Part shown: positions 12,641 to 24,247 of the stretch, one piece after another | How the letters are laid out: each line of letters starts with the position of its first letter | Numbering within the stretch: position 1 is the stretch's first letter | Assembly (NCBI GenBank): GCA_905250125.1 | Contig: CAJNOL010000369.1 | Location: 85,648-149,647 of the forward strand | DNA from: Rotaria sordida | Lineage: Eukaryota; Rotifera; Eurotatoria; Philodinida; Philodinidae | Reading direction: 5' to 3' | Length of the DNA: 64,000 nucleotides | Notes under the pieces: generated by a model | The model's database searches: none | Seen by the model: only the letters and a program-made list of their open reading frames with translations | What the model was told of the DNA's origin: nothing | Position numbers and translations under genes: made by a program

Positions 12641-13082
12641 CTCTTTCATCATATGTATATTCAATAGTCTTTCCACAGATTCAATTTCAGTCTTTTTTTC
12701 TCAATGAGTCTTGTAATCGTGTATAAGTGGAACGAATTGTCGCTGATACTCGTGATTTCATTGTATTGGTGTTTTTGATGGATTTTTTTTCATCGTTCTC
12801 AATATCTTTTGTCATTAGATTCTTTATTTGATCAAACATTTTATTCAAAGTAGAACACCATTGCATCTAAAAAGATTGATCATTTTTAATTCGGACTGTC
12901 AAACATCCCGATTTGACTAGGAGTCTCTAGGTTTTCAAAAGTCAAAATCAACATTAGAAACAGATATTCTCTATGAAAAAGAAGCAGTTTTAGATTAATC
13001 CTTTGAGGCTCAGTGGAATATATATTTCTCACATTGAGAATTTTGAAATCTTCGAGTTTTTGAGAATCTTGGAGAAATATTT

Positions 13083-13340
13083 TCAATAAATGTTAAAAGT
13101 CAGCAGAGGTCCGTACAAGATTGACTGGATAATAGAGTGTATGGATGACTTTGAAAAACCCACCTTGCAAAGTCTTGACCCCATGGGGGAAGGGGGTGCT
13201 TCCATCGAGAGTGTAGGAGAGTTTATATCGAATTCATCGGAATGGAATGAAACTTTCAGGGGTTGTAAGATTCGTACCTGTAAGCATAGCAGTAGATTCG
13301 AAAAAATTGAAAACCTTGTGAAGAGGTTCAAATGAGGAGG
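13083..13340. other. island of less AT-rich sequence, unknown
   Basis: A 250-bp patch with a CCCCATGGGGGAAGGGGG core, open in one frame on each strand over about 81 codons. Neither translation resembles a family I know, and long overlapping frames on both strands of a GC-richer patch are expected by chance. It may be part of a dispersed repeat. No splice-site pattern supports an exon. Confidence 0.25.
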
Positions 13341-14591
13341 ACAAGATGGACCTTATCTAGCTCCTCTATTACAAATGCGAGAGGTCTGCAAATTTTACCA
13401 TAGATGCCACTCGTTGAGATGATCATTTTTTATAGCGGATATTTTTTCTTTTGTTCTGTTTTTTTGTGAAAAAAACTTATAGAAAATACTAATGTGTGAC
13501 GTTTTTTGGGCTGAAATATCTTTATGAAACCCAAACAGAATTTTTACTTTTATTAGTGCTCTAGAATCGACTAACTATCCTCTATCTAATGCTGAAACTC
13601 TCAAGTATGTAGCTTGTTCCTGAGTCAAATGGCAAAGTCATCTTCGGAGCCTACTCTCGAATTTTCCCCAATTTTGCATCCTCCTTCAGATAAAAACACG
13701 TAATTACCAAAATCTGTCCTATAGTGGAACTTCATCAGCACACCTAGCTGGGTATGGGTGTGCTTGTGGATGTGACACAGAAGACCACATTCACACTCAC
13801 ATCCACGCTGATTCTTTGATTTTCACTTCAATAGATTTAACTAATGAAAAAAGACTTAGCTGATTATTCATTGAATTTAAAATAAGAAATGAATAAGAGT
13901 GTATTCAATGGTAGTTGATCAGGATATAAACTAATATTGTTTCATATCTACTAGATGTCCTAACAATGACTGTCTTGTCCAAATTGAAATCATCGCATAT
14001 CGGATATTTATACAAATAAAAACTGATGAAATTCTTTTGAAAAACAAATTTGCTTCTTTTTTTTTATATTAGATTATTGATTGATCGTATCTCGAACTCA
14101 GAATTATATTTTAATTAAAGTTTTTTTTTCTCTTTTAAAAAATGAATTATTAGTTTTTATTTTTATTTTTTATTTTATTGAATTCAATTTTGAGATGAAA
14201 TATTGATATAACTTTAATTAAGATTAATTCTACTTATATCTATCGATGAGAAATTTCGAGTAAACCATTATTAATATAAGAATATTCTATGAATAAATCA
14301 ACAAAAAAAGAAAAACTCTATATAAATTTTACATTTTCATTTTTCAGTACTGAGTTTTAAGAAAAATAAAAGAAACTATTCGATTGAAACTATTTATTGG
14401 CATCTGTAATTTTACAGAAAATTCTTTCATACTCACAACAATAGTTTTGCTTGAAAAAAATTTGTTGACTTTCGTCTCAAATTTTGGAAATCTATTGTGT
14501 TTTGTAAGAATCTTTATCGAAGGTCCTACAAATGATTCCAAGATTTAGAGTTTTGAATTTGTTCATAAGTAAACTATCACTAGGTGAGTAT
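13341..14591. other. intergenic, nothing recognised
   Basis: AT-rich low-complexity DNA apart from hairpin 2 (13750-13808). No gene supported. Confidence 0.35.
13750..13808. repeat. GT/CA hairpin 2
   Basis: Left arm GGGTATGGGTGTGCTTGTGG (13750-13769), right arm CATTCACACTCACATCCACG, separated by about 15 bp. Same arm words and polarity as hairpin 1. Confidence 0.6.
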
Positions 14592-14738
14592 AATCTAGAG
14601 AGAGAATTCTGCTTTTTTTTTTATTGAGATTTAACGAGGATATCAGCCTTTTAAAAAAACGCTGCTTGTTTCTATTGAATTATAAAAATTCTCATATCTT
14701 CGTCAAATATCAATAAAAAGCAGAATTCTATAGAGCCT
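14592..14738. repeat. short foldback element
   Basis: An inverted repeat: AGAATTCTGCTTTTT..ATTGAGATTTAACGAGGATAT on the left (from about 14605) pairs with the reverse complement of the segment ending GAATTCTATAGAGCC (to about 14738). The arms are about 45 bp with a short loop. No target duplication could be set with confidence. It has the size and build of a small MITE or MITE core. Confidence 0.5.
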
Positions 14739-16283
14739 GTGCTAGTCTATTAATAAGGAGATTATGGAATAAATTTCAGATCAAAATCTTCATGTAACTC
14801 TTGGAACCTTCTATAGACATTTATAGAATTCATCAATTAGAAATTGTCTTAAAGATAATTACTGTGAAGTTGGTGCGATTGATTTTATTGAACAATCGAT
14901 CATAATTATATTAATTCATTTTGATTATGGATGGATGGATAGATTGGGTACTTCTGTTAGGAATGCATTTTATGCTGATGTTGTGTAATTTCATTTTTTT
15001 GTTAATTATTAAGATGCTAAAAACAAAAGGATTTTTAAATATTAATATTTGTATTCTTTTTTCATAACTAGGATGTTTTTTTTGGCAGGTGTGGAAATGA
15101 TAGAAAATGTGGTATTTTTTTAAAGGAAATAATTATCATAGGATCATTTTTATAGAACTATCTTTTCTCAAGTTAATTTTGGTAAAGCATTTCTGTGACG
15201 TTTTTCTTCTTTCATTAATTTGATCACTGTTGAAATTGTTTTGCAAATATTCAAATTGGAAAAATATCTGATGTATAGTGAACAATATTCACTACCATGC
15301 AATTGGACACACGATTAACTCAGAGAGATAATGCAAATAACAAACAAGAATGTGTCCTAAAGTTTGTAAGCATCGTTTCTATCGGTTGCTGATATGCTAC
15401 GAAAAAAACATTCAATATTTGTATCAATAGCTGACTATTCATCGAACTTAGACAGAATTTGTCTTATATCTTTGATTATCTATTCATGTTGCATTTTCTT
15501 TTTTTTTTTTGATCCAACTTGGTTATAGATCAGAATAGTTGCTACTCACGTTTGTATTCTGCATCGGCTTGTTGAAAATTCACTAAGTTACAATGCGCAG
15601 CAAGCAAACTCAAAAGGTAATAAATGTAAAAGAAACTATTCTCTTGCTTGAACTGAAAACAAGAAAGGACGAGAAAAATATTCAAACTTCGATTACGCTC
15701 TCACGCCAGAAAAAGAATTACGATTTTTCCTCTATGTCATCTGTGAGCAAACGCGCAGCATCTATCTGATTTTGATAGCATCTAAATTCAATTTTTCTCA
15801 CAAGGAAAAAGATTATATATGGACCAATGTAAACCTTAGATGAACTTTTTTTTCACACTCTTGACCAGCGCAAACCTCAAGATTTGTCCATTGCATATGA
15901 GCGATTGCATGAGTTATAGACACATTTAAAACAACTCATGCGCTGAACCCATAATACCTTCTGTCGACTTCTTTTTAGCCATGCATATTAAATTCAAGAC
16001 GCTTTTTCATCGACTTTTTTGCTTCTCAATACGTCCTTTTTGTTTGTATTTCGAGTGTAAAATGTTGTTTGGAAGTTTTTTCAGTTATCTAAAGTGAAAA
16101 GAAACATGAAAATTTTTACAATTTACTCCTCACTCTAAAAGATTGATTAGGATTTTTTAACTATCACAATGTATTAAATTCTCCATTTTATCTTATTTTC
16201 TGAACAAATAACTTTTGTATATTATCTAATAAACCAAACTATTTGTTTTTAATTTAAAATTTCTTCTCTTCATTTTTTTTTAC
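14739..16283. other. intergenic, nothing recognised
   Basis: AT-rich DNA; no ORF above background and no clear RNA gene. Confidence 0.35.
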
Positions 16284-16556
16284 TAGAGAAAAGATTTTGC
16301 GGGAAAATATTGATTTGCTATAAAGTTTAACCAAATGTAATCGGCGTCGGGGAATCCGAATTTGCAATCAGTTTCTTATAATTGTATACGTGATTTTTCG
16401 GTCCACTCTTCTACAACAGATTTCTCGTAGATGAGAAAATTCAGTATGGGATTTTGAGAAACTGATTATAGATTTGAATTCGCCGCCCCCGATTGCTTTC
16501 GGTCAACCTTTATAGAAAATCAATATTTCCTTCCCAAAACATTTTTCTGAGTGAAA
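16284..16556. repeat. palindromic foldback element (about 270 bp)
   Basis: The left arm (about 16286-16382) carries GGGAAAATATTGATTTGCTA, AATCGGCGTCGGGGAAT and AATCAGTTTCT. The right arm (about 16455-16553) holds their near complements: AGAAACTGATTA, ATTCGCCGCCCCCGATT and TAGAAAATCAATATTTCC. About 100 bp per arm with a 70-bp loop. The CGGCGTCGGGG/CGCCGCCCCCG words make the ends of the palindrome GC-rich. Non-autonomous foldback or MITE; the family is not identified and no certain target duplication was found. Confidence 0.65.
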
Positions 16557-18199
16557 AAACAAATCCAATTAAGAAATTGTAAGAGTAAATTTACTTCTAT
16601 TTGACAAATCAAACGGTAACGATATACCGATGAATGATCTTCATTGTTGCTTCACTAGAAAGCAATCATGCTATCTATATTTTTATTCGTGCTTCTTATA
16701 TATTCTGTGCATTGAAACAGTCGATGACTATTGGCATCAGCATCGAAGAAATGCCCAAAAAGGTCAGAATAGAAAAGATCTCCAACATTCAAGCGTATCA
16801 CACGTGCACGAGCAAGAACTCTAGCGCAGTAGTAAAAAGTTTAAGCGATAAAATAAGAAATTCAAGTCTAGTGCTTTTAATCACGATTTTAATGAAACTT
16901 TTTTCCTCTATGTCCGTGATTTTTTTGAGATTCGTGAACAAAAAAAAGTCATGTGCTCTAGACAAATCTTGACGTTTGCACAGGTCAAGCATATGAAAAA
17001 AAAGTTCGCCTAGGAAATACTTTTCCTCAATAGTTTAATGTGGTTTTTCTAACTGTCTGATAAAGCAGTGAAGCCCTGACAATGAGTTGTATGAGATTTC
17101 CAGAACTAGAATGAGGGACCATAGAGATTAAATATGAACTTTAGGAGTGTAAATTGTTATTATAAAAATTCCGGAAATCCTATGAATCCGGAATTCGTTA
17201 TTTCTCCCTTGAGATAAACTGTGCAATAGTCAATTTTAAATGGATTTTCTTTATTTGGGTCATTCTAGATCGATCGCACAACCGATTACGAGTAAGAATG
17301 AGAAAGGCGCAACATCTATATGCAATTATGCGTCGATGAGAAAATTGAAGGGCAGAACTATAGTAAATCATACTGTTACATATATGAATGGAGCAACGTA
17401 TGGAGAGAGATCAAAGAATTGACAAAATGAACAATAATAAACCAAGTCGGAGAACAAACTAACGAAAAAAAAACCAGCGAAAGATGTTCAGTGATGAGCA
17501 GTCAGGACCATATCAGGCAACTTGAACTTTCGGATGCTATATTTGGTCTCGATATATGTTGTTCTATTAGACACTTCAATGTTCTTTTTGAGATTATACT
17601 CTCGAATGTATTTTTTCCAACGATCAGACCGATCATGCGCGGAGTGCATAATAACCTTGTAGATAAGAAAGGATTGTATACAAATAAAACACGTGTAATA
17701 TGCACCTTTTTTTTTGTAAAGATACATCGCATATGAATCGGTTTCAAGGTAAATATCCGATCATCGTAAAACGGGATAGTATAAAAGGATAACGGTTGTC
17801 TTTATTGGATGTTAAGTTCTATTATTGCTACTGCTGAAATTCTATCTAAGAGCAATTAATAAGACTGGTTTATATATTTAAACTTAGAAAGGAATTTCTT
17901 GGGCATAAAATTTATTGAATTTACAGCTAAAATATTGCTCATACATAAGTCTTGTCATCGGCAGAATCACCAAAGTTTCAGCGAAAATAGACTAATTCAT
18001 ATCAAAATATTTACCATTTCAAAGTACATGTTTATACTAGTTCAATTGATCATAATTTGTTATACTGTCAGACAAAGATACCAAAAATATGAATTTGATT
18101 CACTTAGTTTATATCAACAGTAATAGCAAATGTGCTTTAATTCTTTATGAATAACTTAAAGAAATTTTCTCTCAATATGGTTTGATAGTAAAAAACAAT
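16557..18199. other. intergenic, no supported gene
   Basis: Several frames of 60-112 codons occur (for example + 16634-16972 and both strands of 17490-17747) but they overlap each other on opposite strands, lack recognisable motifs and show no splice context. Treated as chance ORFs. Confidence 0.35.
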
Positions 18200-18826
18200 G
18201 CCGGTTTTTTTTTCTGCACTATGATATCATCCTTCAACTAATATGATAATAATAAAATTTCAATAAGACCTGTTTGATGATAATGTATGAAGGTTACTTC
18301 ATTTACTATTGTCCTTAATATTTATTCTCTCCTTGATTTTTCTCTCTTTTCTTCTCCTCTCTTGTCTTTACGCTTTTTTTCTCTTTTCTTTTAATACCTA
18401 ACAGTATATATGTATGTATATATATAAAAATGCATGTCTTGTTTGTTTTGTTTGTGCTTTTTCTCAAGACAATTAAAGAAATATAGTTAAGTAAAAATTT
18501 TGACACTATTCATCTCTGTTTTAGATTAATAATGAAAATCTTCGCTTCTACATTAAAATGGGTAGTGTATTTAATGTTCAAGCAAGAATTATACACTTTG
18601 TTTAGGTCAATAAGAGGTTGACGATGAAGTACGATCTGTATGTTTCTTTGTTGTTTCACTGCCACTACTTTTTTCTATATCCTAATATATATAGGCACAT
18701 AGGAAAAAGAGAATATATATCGAAGACAATATTAACTAATGAGACCATCACACATCTGAATCAAACAGATCTTATTGAAATTTTATTGCTATGATATTAG
18801 TTGAAGAATGATATAATAGCGATGAA
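18200..18826. repeat. inverted-repeat element with 80-bp arms
   Basis: The left arm at 18205-18285 (ATCCTTCAACTAATATGATA then ATAAAATTTCAATAAGACCT) is complemented by the right arm at 18745-18825 (AGATCTTATTGAAATTTTAT then ATTAGTTGAAGAATGATAT). The spacer of about 460 bp contains a pyrimidine-rich run (18315-18395) and TATG repeats near 18405-18425. The layout suggests a foldback transposon; exact ends and target duplication are not resolved. Confidence 0.6.
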
Positions 18827-19272
18827 AAATATTAGAACGTCGTTTTTCTTATTAGTCCACATAGAGAGAAAGTTTCTTTAAGATTTTTATGAAGGAGTAA
18901 AGTACATCCACCATTACACTTTTGGTATGTTCTAAGTGAAAAGGCAAGCGATCGGCTTAGGTTTCTATTTTACATTCATTGTTTGCAGAACAGTGCCAAA
19001 TTTTGAAGGTATTCTTGCATCATGCTGAATTTTATTCCAAAACATATAAAATAATGTCAAAAAATTAAGCAAAATCTTACAGATTTTCTCTTGTCTAGAT
19101 ATTTCTCTTCGTCCTATCCAATGGAATGCATTATAATCAAATAATTCTTTTCATTTTCAGAAGATCAAAATTTATCATCACTTCTACCGTATGACTCAAT
19201 TAAGTTCGGAGAGAATTATCATTAAATATTTGTGACTATCAAATTTGTAAACTTTACATAATTCTTCAGAAG

Positions 19273-20662
19273 ATGTTCATTCGCTCATTTGGCTATTATC
19301 GTACTCGTCGATGGATCAAGAAACATTATACATATATGATCATTCCAATGATCATCTGGGTCATATTTCAATTTTATGCATATATTTTTGTCGTTAGTAG
19401 AGAATCAGATATGCTCGACATGCCAACGGTGGAAACTGAGTCACTTTCATTATCACCTATGATCTATGAAGATCGTTTGCAATTACTGAGTAATAAATGT
19501 AATTATTCAGACTCAACAACAGACACCTTACTTGGATATAATTCTTCTTACTTGATGCGTCAGTATCCCTTGCTCAATATGGCTCTATTTATACTACAAT
19601 CCCATTCTACGATGTATTGTGCTATTCCAAAAATGGCAACAAAAAATCTTCTTAAAGTCATGCTTTATATCCATTTTCGTGATATCAATGAGCATCTTAA
19701 AACTAATTGGATAAATGTTGATATTAACAGAACTCGAATAGAGAAATCTTTCAGATTTCAGACGATTATTAAAGAACTTCAAAACGTATGATGAACAAAC
19801 ATTAATATTGATGTGAATAATCTATTCAAACCTCTAATTTCAGAATGGGTTTTCAATCTCAAAGAAAAAAGAACCGACTACGCTTGCAACATTCCTTCAT
19901 ATGCTTCTTAATCTCCTCCGATATGAGAGGATAGATAATACACCTACTTCTCAACCTGTAAATCCTTGGAGAATCAATGCAAAAAATATGTTTCCCTATC
20001 TTCATCTCAAAGCTCTAAAAAATCTATCTCATATATTATCTCCATCCTACACTCGATTTCTATTCGTTCGGCATCCATTCGAACGTTTGGCATCAGCTTA
20101 TAAAGACAAAATCGCGACACTCGACAGAAAGAAGGTTTGGTCGGAACCTTTCTATGATGGTATTCGTCAGACAATTTGTTATAAATTTTCACAATTCAAA
20201 TGGCTTCCTTCTAATAATAAAATGCTCAAAAGGATTTGGTGTAAGATTGCTATTCCTTCGTTCGAAAATTTTCTTCAATATATTCTTCTCAGCAGTAAAT
20301 CGTTCCCTTCAATAACTCGAATGGACTTTCATTGGCAGCCGTACTCAGTACTGTGTCAAGTCTGTAAATTCAAATATAACTTTATTGGTAAATATGAAAC
20401 GTTTCACGAAGACTTCACCAATGTACTCGAACGTCTTAATTTATCTGATTGGAATGTCAAAAAGCAACGTAATGATGCATCAGGTCACACCACATGGATA
20501 TATCAGCATATGTATTCATCCTTGCCAGATGAGTTGATCTGTCAGCTCAGAGACCTCTACTATGGCGATTTTCATCTATTCAATTATCCATTCGAAGATT
20601 ACATTAATCGGTCCACTTTAGTTTGTCCGTCGTGGTCAAAACTAAGAGAACAGGAATGGTAG
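19273..20662 (+). CDS. carbohydrate sulfotransferase, type II Golgi membrane protein
   Basis: Exons 19273-19785 and 19844-20662 join across a 58-bp GT..AG intron to give 443 residues. Residues 1-20 are basic, then one TM segment spans about 21-41 (YMIIPMIIWVIFQFYAYIFV), the type II anchor of Golgi sulfotransferases. The 5'-phosphosulfate-binding loop of PAPS is CAIPKMATKNLLKVM (116-130), and the 3'-phosphate loop is FLFVRHPFERLASAYKDK (243-260). Both fit the HNK-1/chondroitin sulfotransferase family (Sulfotransfer_2), which transfers sulfate from PAPS to sugars in the Golgi lumen; the acceptor is not predictable. Start: the first ATG before the basic tail. The frame is intact. A natural role is sulfating the glycans of surface or matrix proteins, but no direct link to the neighbouring membrane-protein genes is shown. 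Confidence 0.88.
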
Positions 20663-21214
20663 TACATATGAATCTATCTCTCTCGACTATACCTGTAGAA
20701 AAATGATGTCTTTCGAAACAAAATAAGACTACTTATAACAATTTTCAACGTAGGCAAAAACTTTGATTGACTTTAATTCGCCGAAGAGATTATTTATATT
20801 TGCTGACATTTGACCAAAGCATTTGAGCGTGGTGTCTGAGAAATATCCTTTGCTTATTTTTCAAATTAAAAGTATATGACATAAAATGCTTTGTATATTT
20901 ACATAATACCTTCGTGTAATTGTTGTTGAATAATTATTTTATTTCTTGATGATAAAAAAAATCTTCGATCATTTTCAGTAGACGAATACTCTTGATCAAT
21001 ATTCAAAACATTGATGAAATCAAGCTGATTGTACACATGAGCAAATGTCGAATGAGACATAGAAAAAAGCCAAGGCACAAGAATTATCAATGGCTGTTCA
21101 CTAACAAAAGTATACGTACTATTCATATTATCCTACAGTGATATGTATGGAAAAAAAAGGGTTAGTTCTTTCGTGAAACCTGATCATGAATCAATGTTGA
21201 AGTGTATAACCAAC

Positions 21215-21283
21215 TAGAGTGTAGGCGTAGGTGTGAATGTGATCGATGGTGAATCATCATTATAGTCACACCCACACCCTACT
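21215..21283. repeat. GT/CA hairpin 3
   Basis: Left arm AGAGTGTAGGCGTAGGTGTG, right arm GTCACACCCACACCCTAC, spacer about 30 bp. GT arm on the left of the + strand. Confidence 0.65.
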
Positions 21284-21887
21284 TTTCTCTCTTTTAACTA
21301 GGTAACAAGAGTTTTAAGTGATATTACTAACTTTTTTAGTTTATTAAAGAAAAAGATGTTAGTGCAATCCCTGTGGGATTAAAATGTGAAACACGATATA
21401 GCTGTTGTTACTTATCAGCAGAATATTGTTTTATTCGATCTAAAACTTGGAGATTTCTTTTATTAGCAGAAAAAGGTTAGCTCGTTATTTTGGTAAACGA
21501 CTTTTTGAGCACTTAGTATTTCGTTCGTTTTCTTTTCTTTATATATCCATCACTATTAAATTCATTGAAAGAAATAATTAATTTCGATGCTAAGAAAATT
21601 ATTATTTCCATTCTTCTCAAAATAACATGCATAAAAATAAAATTTTATTTGGTGAAATTTGTTTCTTTTGTTTTTGTAAGAATAAACATGGAATAAATAG
21701 GGCCGTCCAGAAATGGTCAAAATTATGGAAGGATAGGAGAATGTACTACTTTGTTTTGGATGAAGCAGTGATTATTGTAAAAGGTTACTGCTAAAATCGA
21801 TAGAATAGAAGAAAATTTGGAAAAATATTGTAAATTGTTGAGCGAACAGAAGAACAGAAACTTCTCAATATTGAGGAAGAGTGAGGA

Positions 21888-21957
21888 TGAGGTGTGTGAG
21901 TGTAAGTGTAGGTATCGTTGAATAGAAGATCCAGACCCACCCACACTCACACACAGA
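21888..21957. repeat. GT/CA hairpin 4
   Basis: Left arm GAGGTGTGTGAGTGTAAGTG, right arm CCCACCCACACTCACACACA, spacer about 25 bp. A lone CA-type arm (CCCACACCCATACCCCACAC) follows near 22117-22148 without a matching GT arm. Confidence 0.65.
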
Positions 21958-22154
21958 GGCGTAGTCAAAAATTTTCTAAGGGGAGGGGGATGTCTGCCAG
22001 CAGAGAAAATCCTTGACCATGTGAACAGGTGTTTTTAGCCCTGCACTCCCATCCAGGCATTTTTTCTCCAAGGAGAGTGCCCAGGTACGCTGCGCACCGT
22101 CCCTGGGTATGTCTCTGCCCACACCCATACCCCACACCTACACTCACATTTGTA

Positions 22155-22687
22155 GGGTGTTTCATAAGTTTTGATACGCGACCAAGTTGTATAGTTTTGA
22201 GTACTCTTAACGGTCTATCAAAGTGTGTATTGTTAGATGGCCTCTTCTCTTGTATTTATGAAAATATCAACAAAAGAATGTAATGATGAATTTTTCGAAA
22301 TCGATCAATGTGATATTTTATTCAAAAAAAAAGACAATCTGGTTTATAAATACAAATAATAATTTGATTATACAACAGTCCTATTTTGAAATAAACGACT
22401 AAGAAAACTAGGTACTCATATATACTATGTTATTTCTTTTGTATAATATGTTCAGTACTTTATGAGAAAATCTTTAGAAAAAATCATATTGATTGATTTC
22501 GAAAAATTTATCATTACATTCTTATGTTCATATTTTCAATAATACAAGAGAAGATGTCATTCAATAATATACTATTTGATAGACCGCCAAGAGTACTCAA
22601 AACTGATATAAATACATATCAATTAGACATTGTTCTCGATGTGCATAGAAACTAACTTGGTCGCGTATCAAAACTTATGAAACACCT
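22155..22687. mobile_element. palindromic MITE, Tc1/mariner type
   Basis: Flanked by TA (22153-22154 and 22688-22689), the Tc1/mariner target duplication. The ends are GGGTGTTTCATAAGTTTTGA on the left, continuing TACGCGACCAAGTT, and the exact complement on the right through AACTTGGTCGCGTATC to GAAACACCT. Pairing continues inward (TTTTGAGTACTCTTAACGGT with CCGCCAAGAGTACTCAAAA; CTTCTCTTGTATT with AATACAAGAGAAG), so nearly all of the 533 bp folds back. The right arm has a 50-bp insertion near 22600-22650. There is no coding potential; it would need a transposase supplied from elsewhere. Confidence 0.8.
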
Positions 22688-22689
22688 TA

Positions 22690-24247
22690 TATCCAATATC
22701 AAGTTCATCGATGATAGCAGAATATTCAATGTTTGAACGAAGATTATCGAATGACTAATACAGAAGAAACGGAAAGTCTTTTTCGCACAAGATCGTGATT
22801 ATCTTACAATATGTTTTGTCATGGACAAAAATCAAGCGTGAGCCATTCGAAATCGATTGTAATAGCAAAAATTCCAGACGAACTGACCATTATGATGATT
22901 CTTAATCTAATTGATTCTTTTCATTTTTCTTTTTCTATTAACTAGTGATATGGCTATATTGTCGATAAATTTGTATAAAACATCTTTAAAGATTTATGTG
23001 CATAAAATAGATATACCTAGTTTCACACAATTCAAACCACTATCTTGGAATATTTTAGCAGTATATCTTCTAAAATGAATTTGTGTAATTAACGTTGGCT
23101 ACTCATAAGAGATGTTGCCTTACATAAGACATTTTATTGCGGAAAATTTTGAACTATTACAGTTGTCGATAAAATCAACATTTAATTTCTAAATGACGGA
23201 ACGATAGGACCGATCAATGTAATCATAAGTCGATATGCGGCTTGTTTTATCCTTGTCCAATCGATGTACAGTTGGATATTTTTGTTCGAATGCGAACTTT
23301 GCAATGCACTAACGACAACTGTTCAAATAGAAGAGATTATCAACTAGAACTTTATGTTAGATTATTAGTAAAAAATAAAGAATGCCAAAGCATTTTTATT
23401 GACTAAAAGCGAAAATTAATCAACAATAAATTAACAATTTTAGAATAATAAATTTGATCGAACAGCACTTCCAACACATAGAAAAAAAAAGAGCTTGAGT
23501 TCAGGACAATCGCTTGATTCACATGTAAATTTCACGATTAATACTAGATGAGGCATTCTCAAGAATCAGGACGTGAGTATTGAGATAAATGATATTAGCT
23601 TTTCTTTTTCATGACATACACGATCATATTTACAAGGAGACATCCATTTCGAGCCTTCGTAATTACCTTGCTTTTGTTTACATATTAATAGTTGTTCGTA
23701 AGACTTTCCTAAATACCGATCATCAATTTAATGAGAAGAGTGAACAAGGAGACGCAAGAGAAATGAGAGTACGTTGTCTGATATAGAAACTCATTCATCA
23801 TGAATAAGATGTGGGTGCAGATGAGATTGATCACACCCACACCCAAAATACATTATTTTTTAAAGAACAAAAAGTCAAACTGAATTTACTAATATATAGC
23901 ATCGATATAATTACTTAGTATAGAACAATTTGTGAACATCAAGTCCTGTTAACAACTGAGATCCTTGTGAGTTGCGACAGACAACACACACTCGAGTATT
24001 GTTGATTCATTAAAACTATCAAATGTAAGAATAACTCACGTTTCATAAACTTACATGTAAATACAATTAACAATTGCTTTTGTATTTAAAATTTGAAGAG
24101 TAAACAAAAACATTTTTCCATTAAGACAGAAAGCAACAAACAGTAACTGAAGCACTCACCCAACAATCTGTTTGTCATTTATAAAATCAAAGCAAGACAG
24201 AATTCATTCTTTTTTCTGCGTTGGCTTGCTAGATACATTGTTGGATC
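22690..24247. other. intergenic, possible gene ghosts
   Basis: No gene supported. Around 23206-23260 one + frame shows Cys spacing reminiscent of an EGF fragment (CNHKSICG), but it is too short to call. Hairpin 6 lies at 23808-23846. Confidence 0.3.
23808..23846. repeat. GT/CA hairpin 6
   Basis: Left arm AGATGTGGGTGCAGAT, right arm ATCACACCCACACCC, spacer under 10 bp: the most compact member of the family. Confidence 0.65.

Larger units (their letters stand above)
20663..22152. other. intergenic with GT/CA hairpins and a possible hAT end
   Basis: No supported gene; a 75-codon minus-strand frame at 20899-21126 has no recognisable motif. At about 21956-22000 the string AGAGGCGTAGTCAAAAATTT then CTAAGGGGAGGGGG resembles the end of a hAT element, without a partner end. 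At 22080-22110 a small GC-rich near-palindrome centres on GTACGCTGCGCACCGTCCC. Hairpins 3 and 4 also lie here. Confidence 0.35.

Noticed and set aside
13083-13335. Overlapping 81/82-codon ORFs on both strands
   Set aside because: Mutually antisense and unrecognised; kept only as an odd-composition island.
16634-16972. 112-codon + ORF
   Set aside because: No motif, overlapped by an opposite-strand ORF of similar length, no splice or start context.
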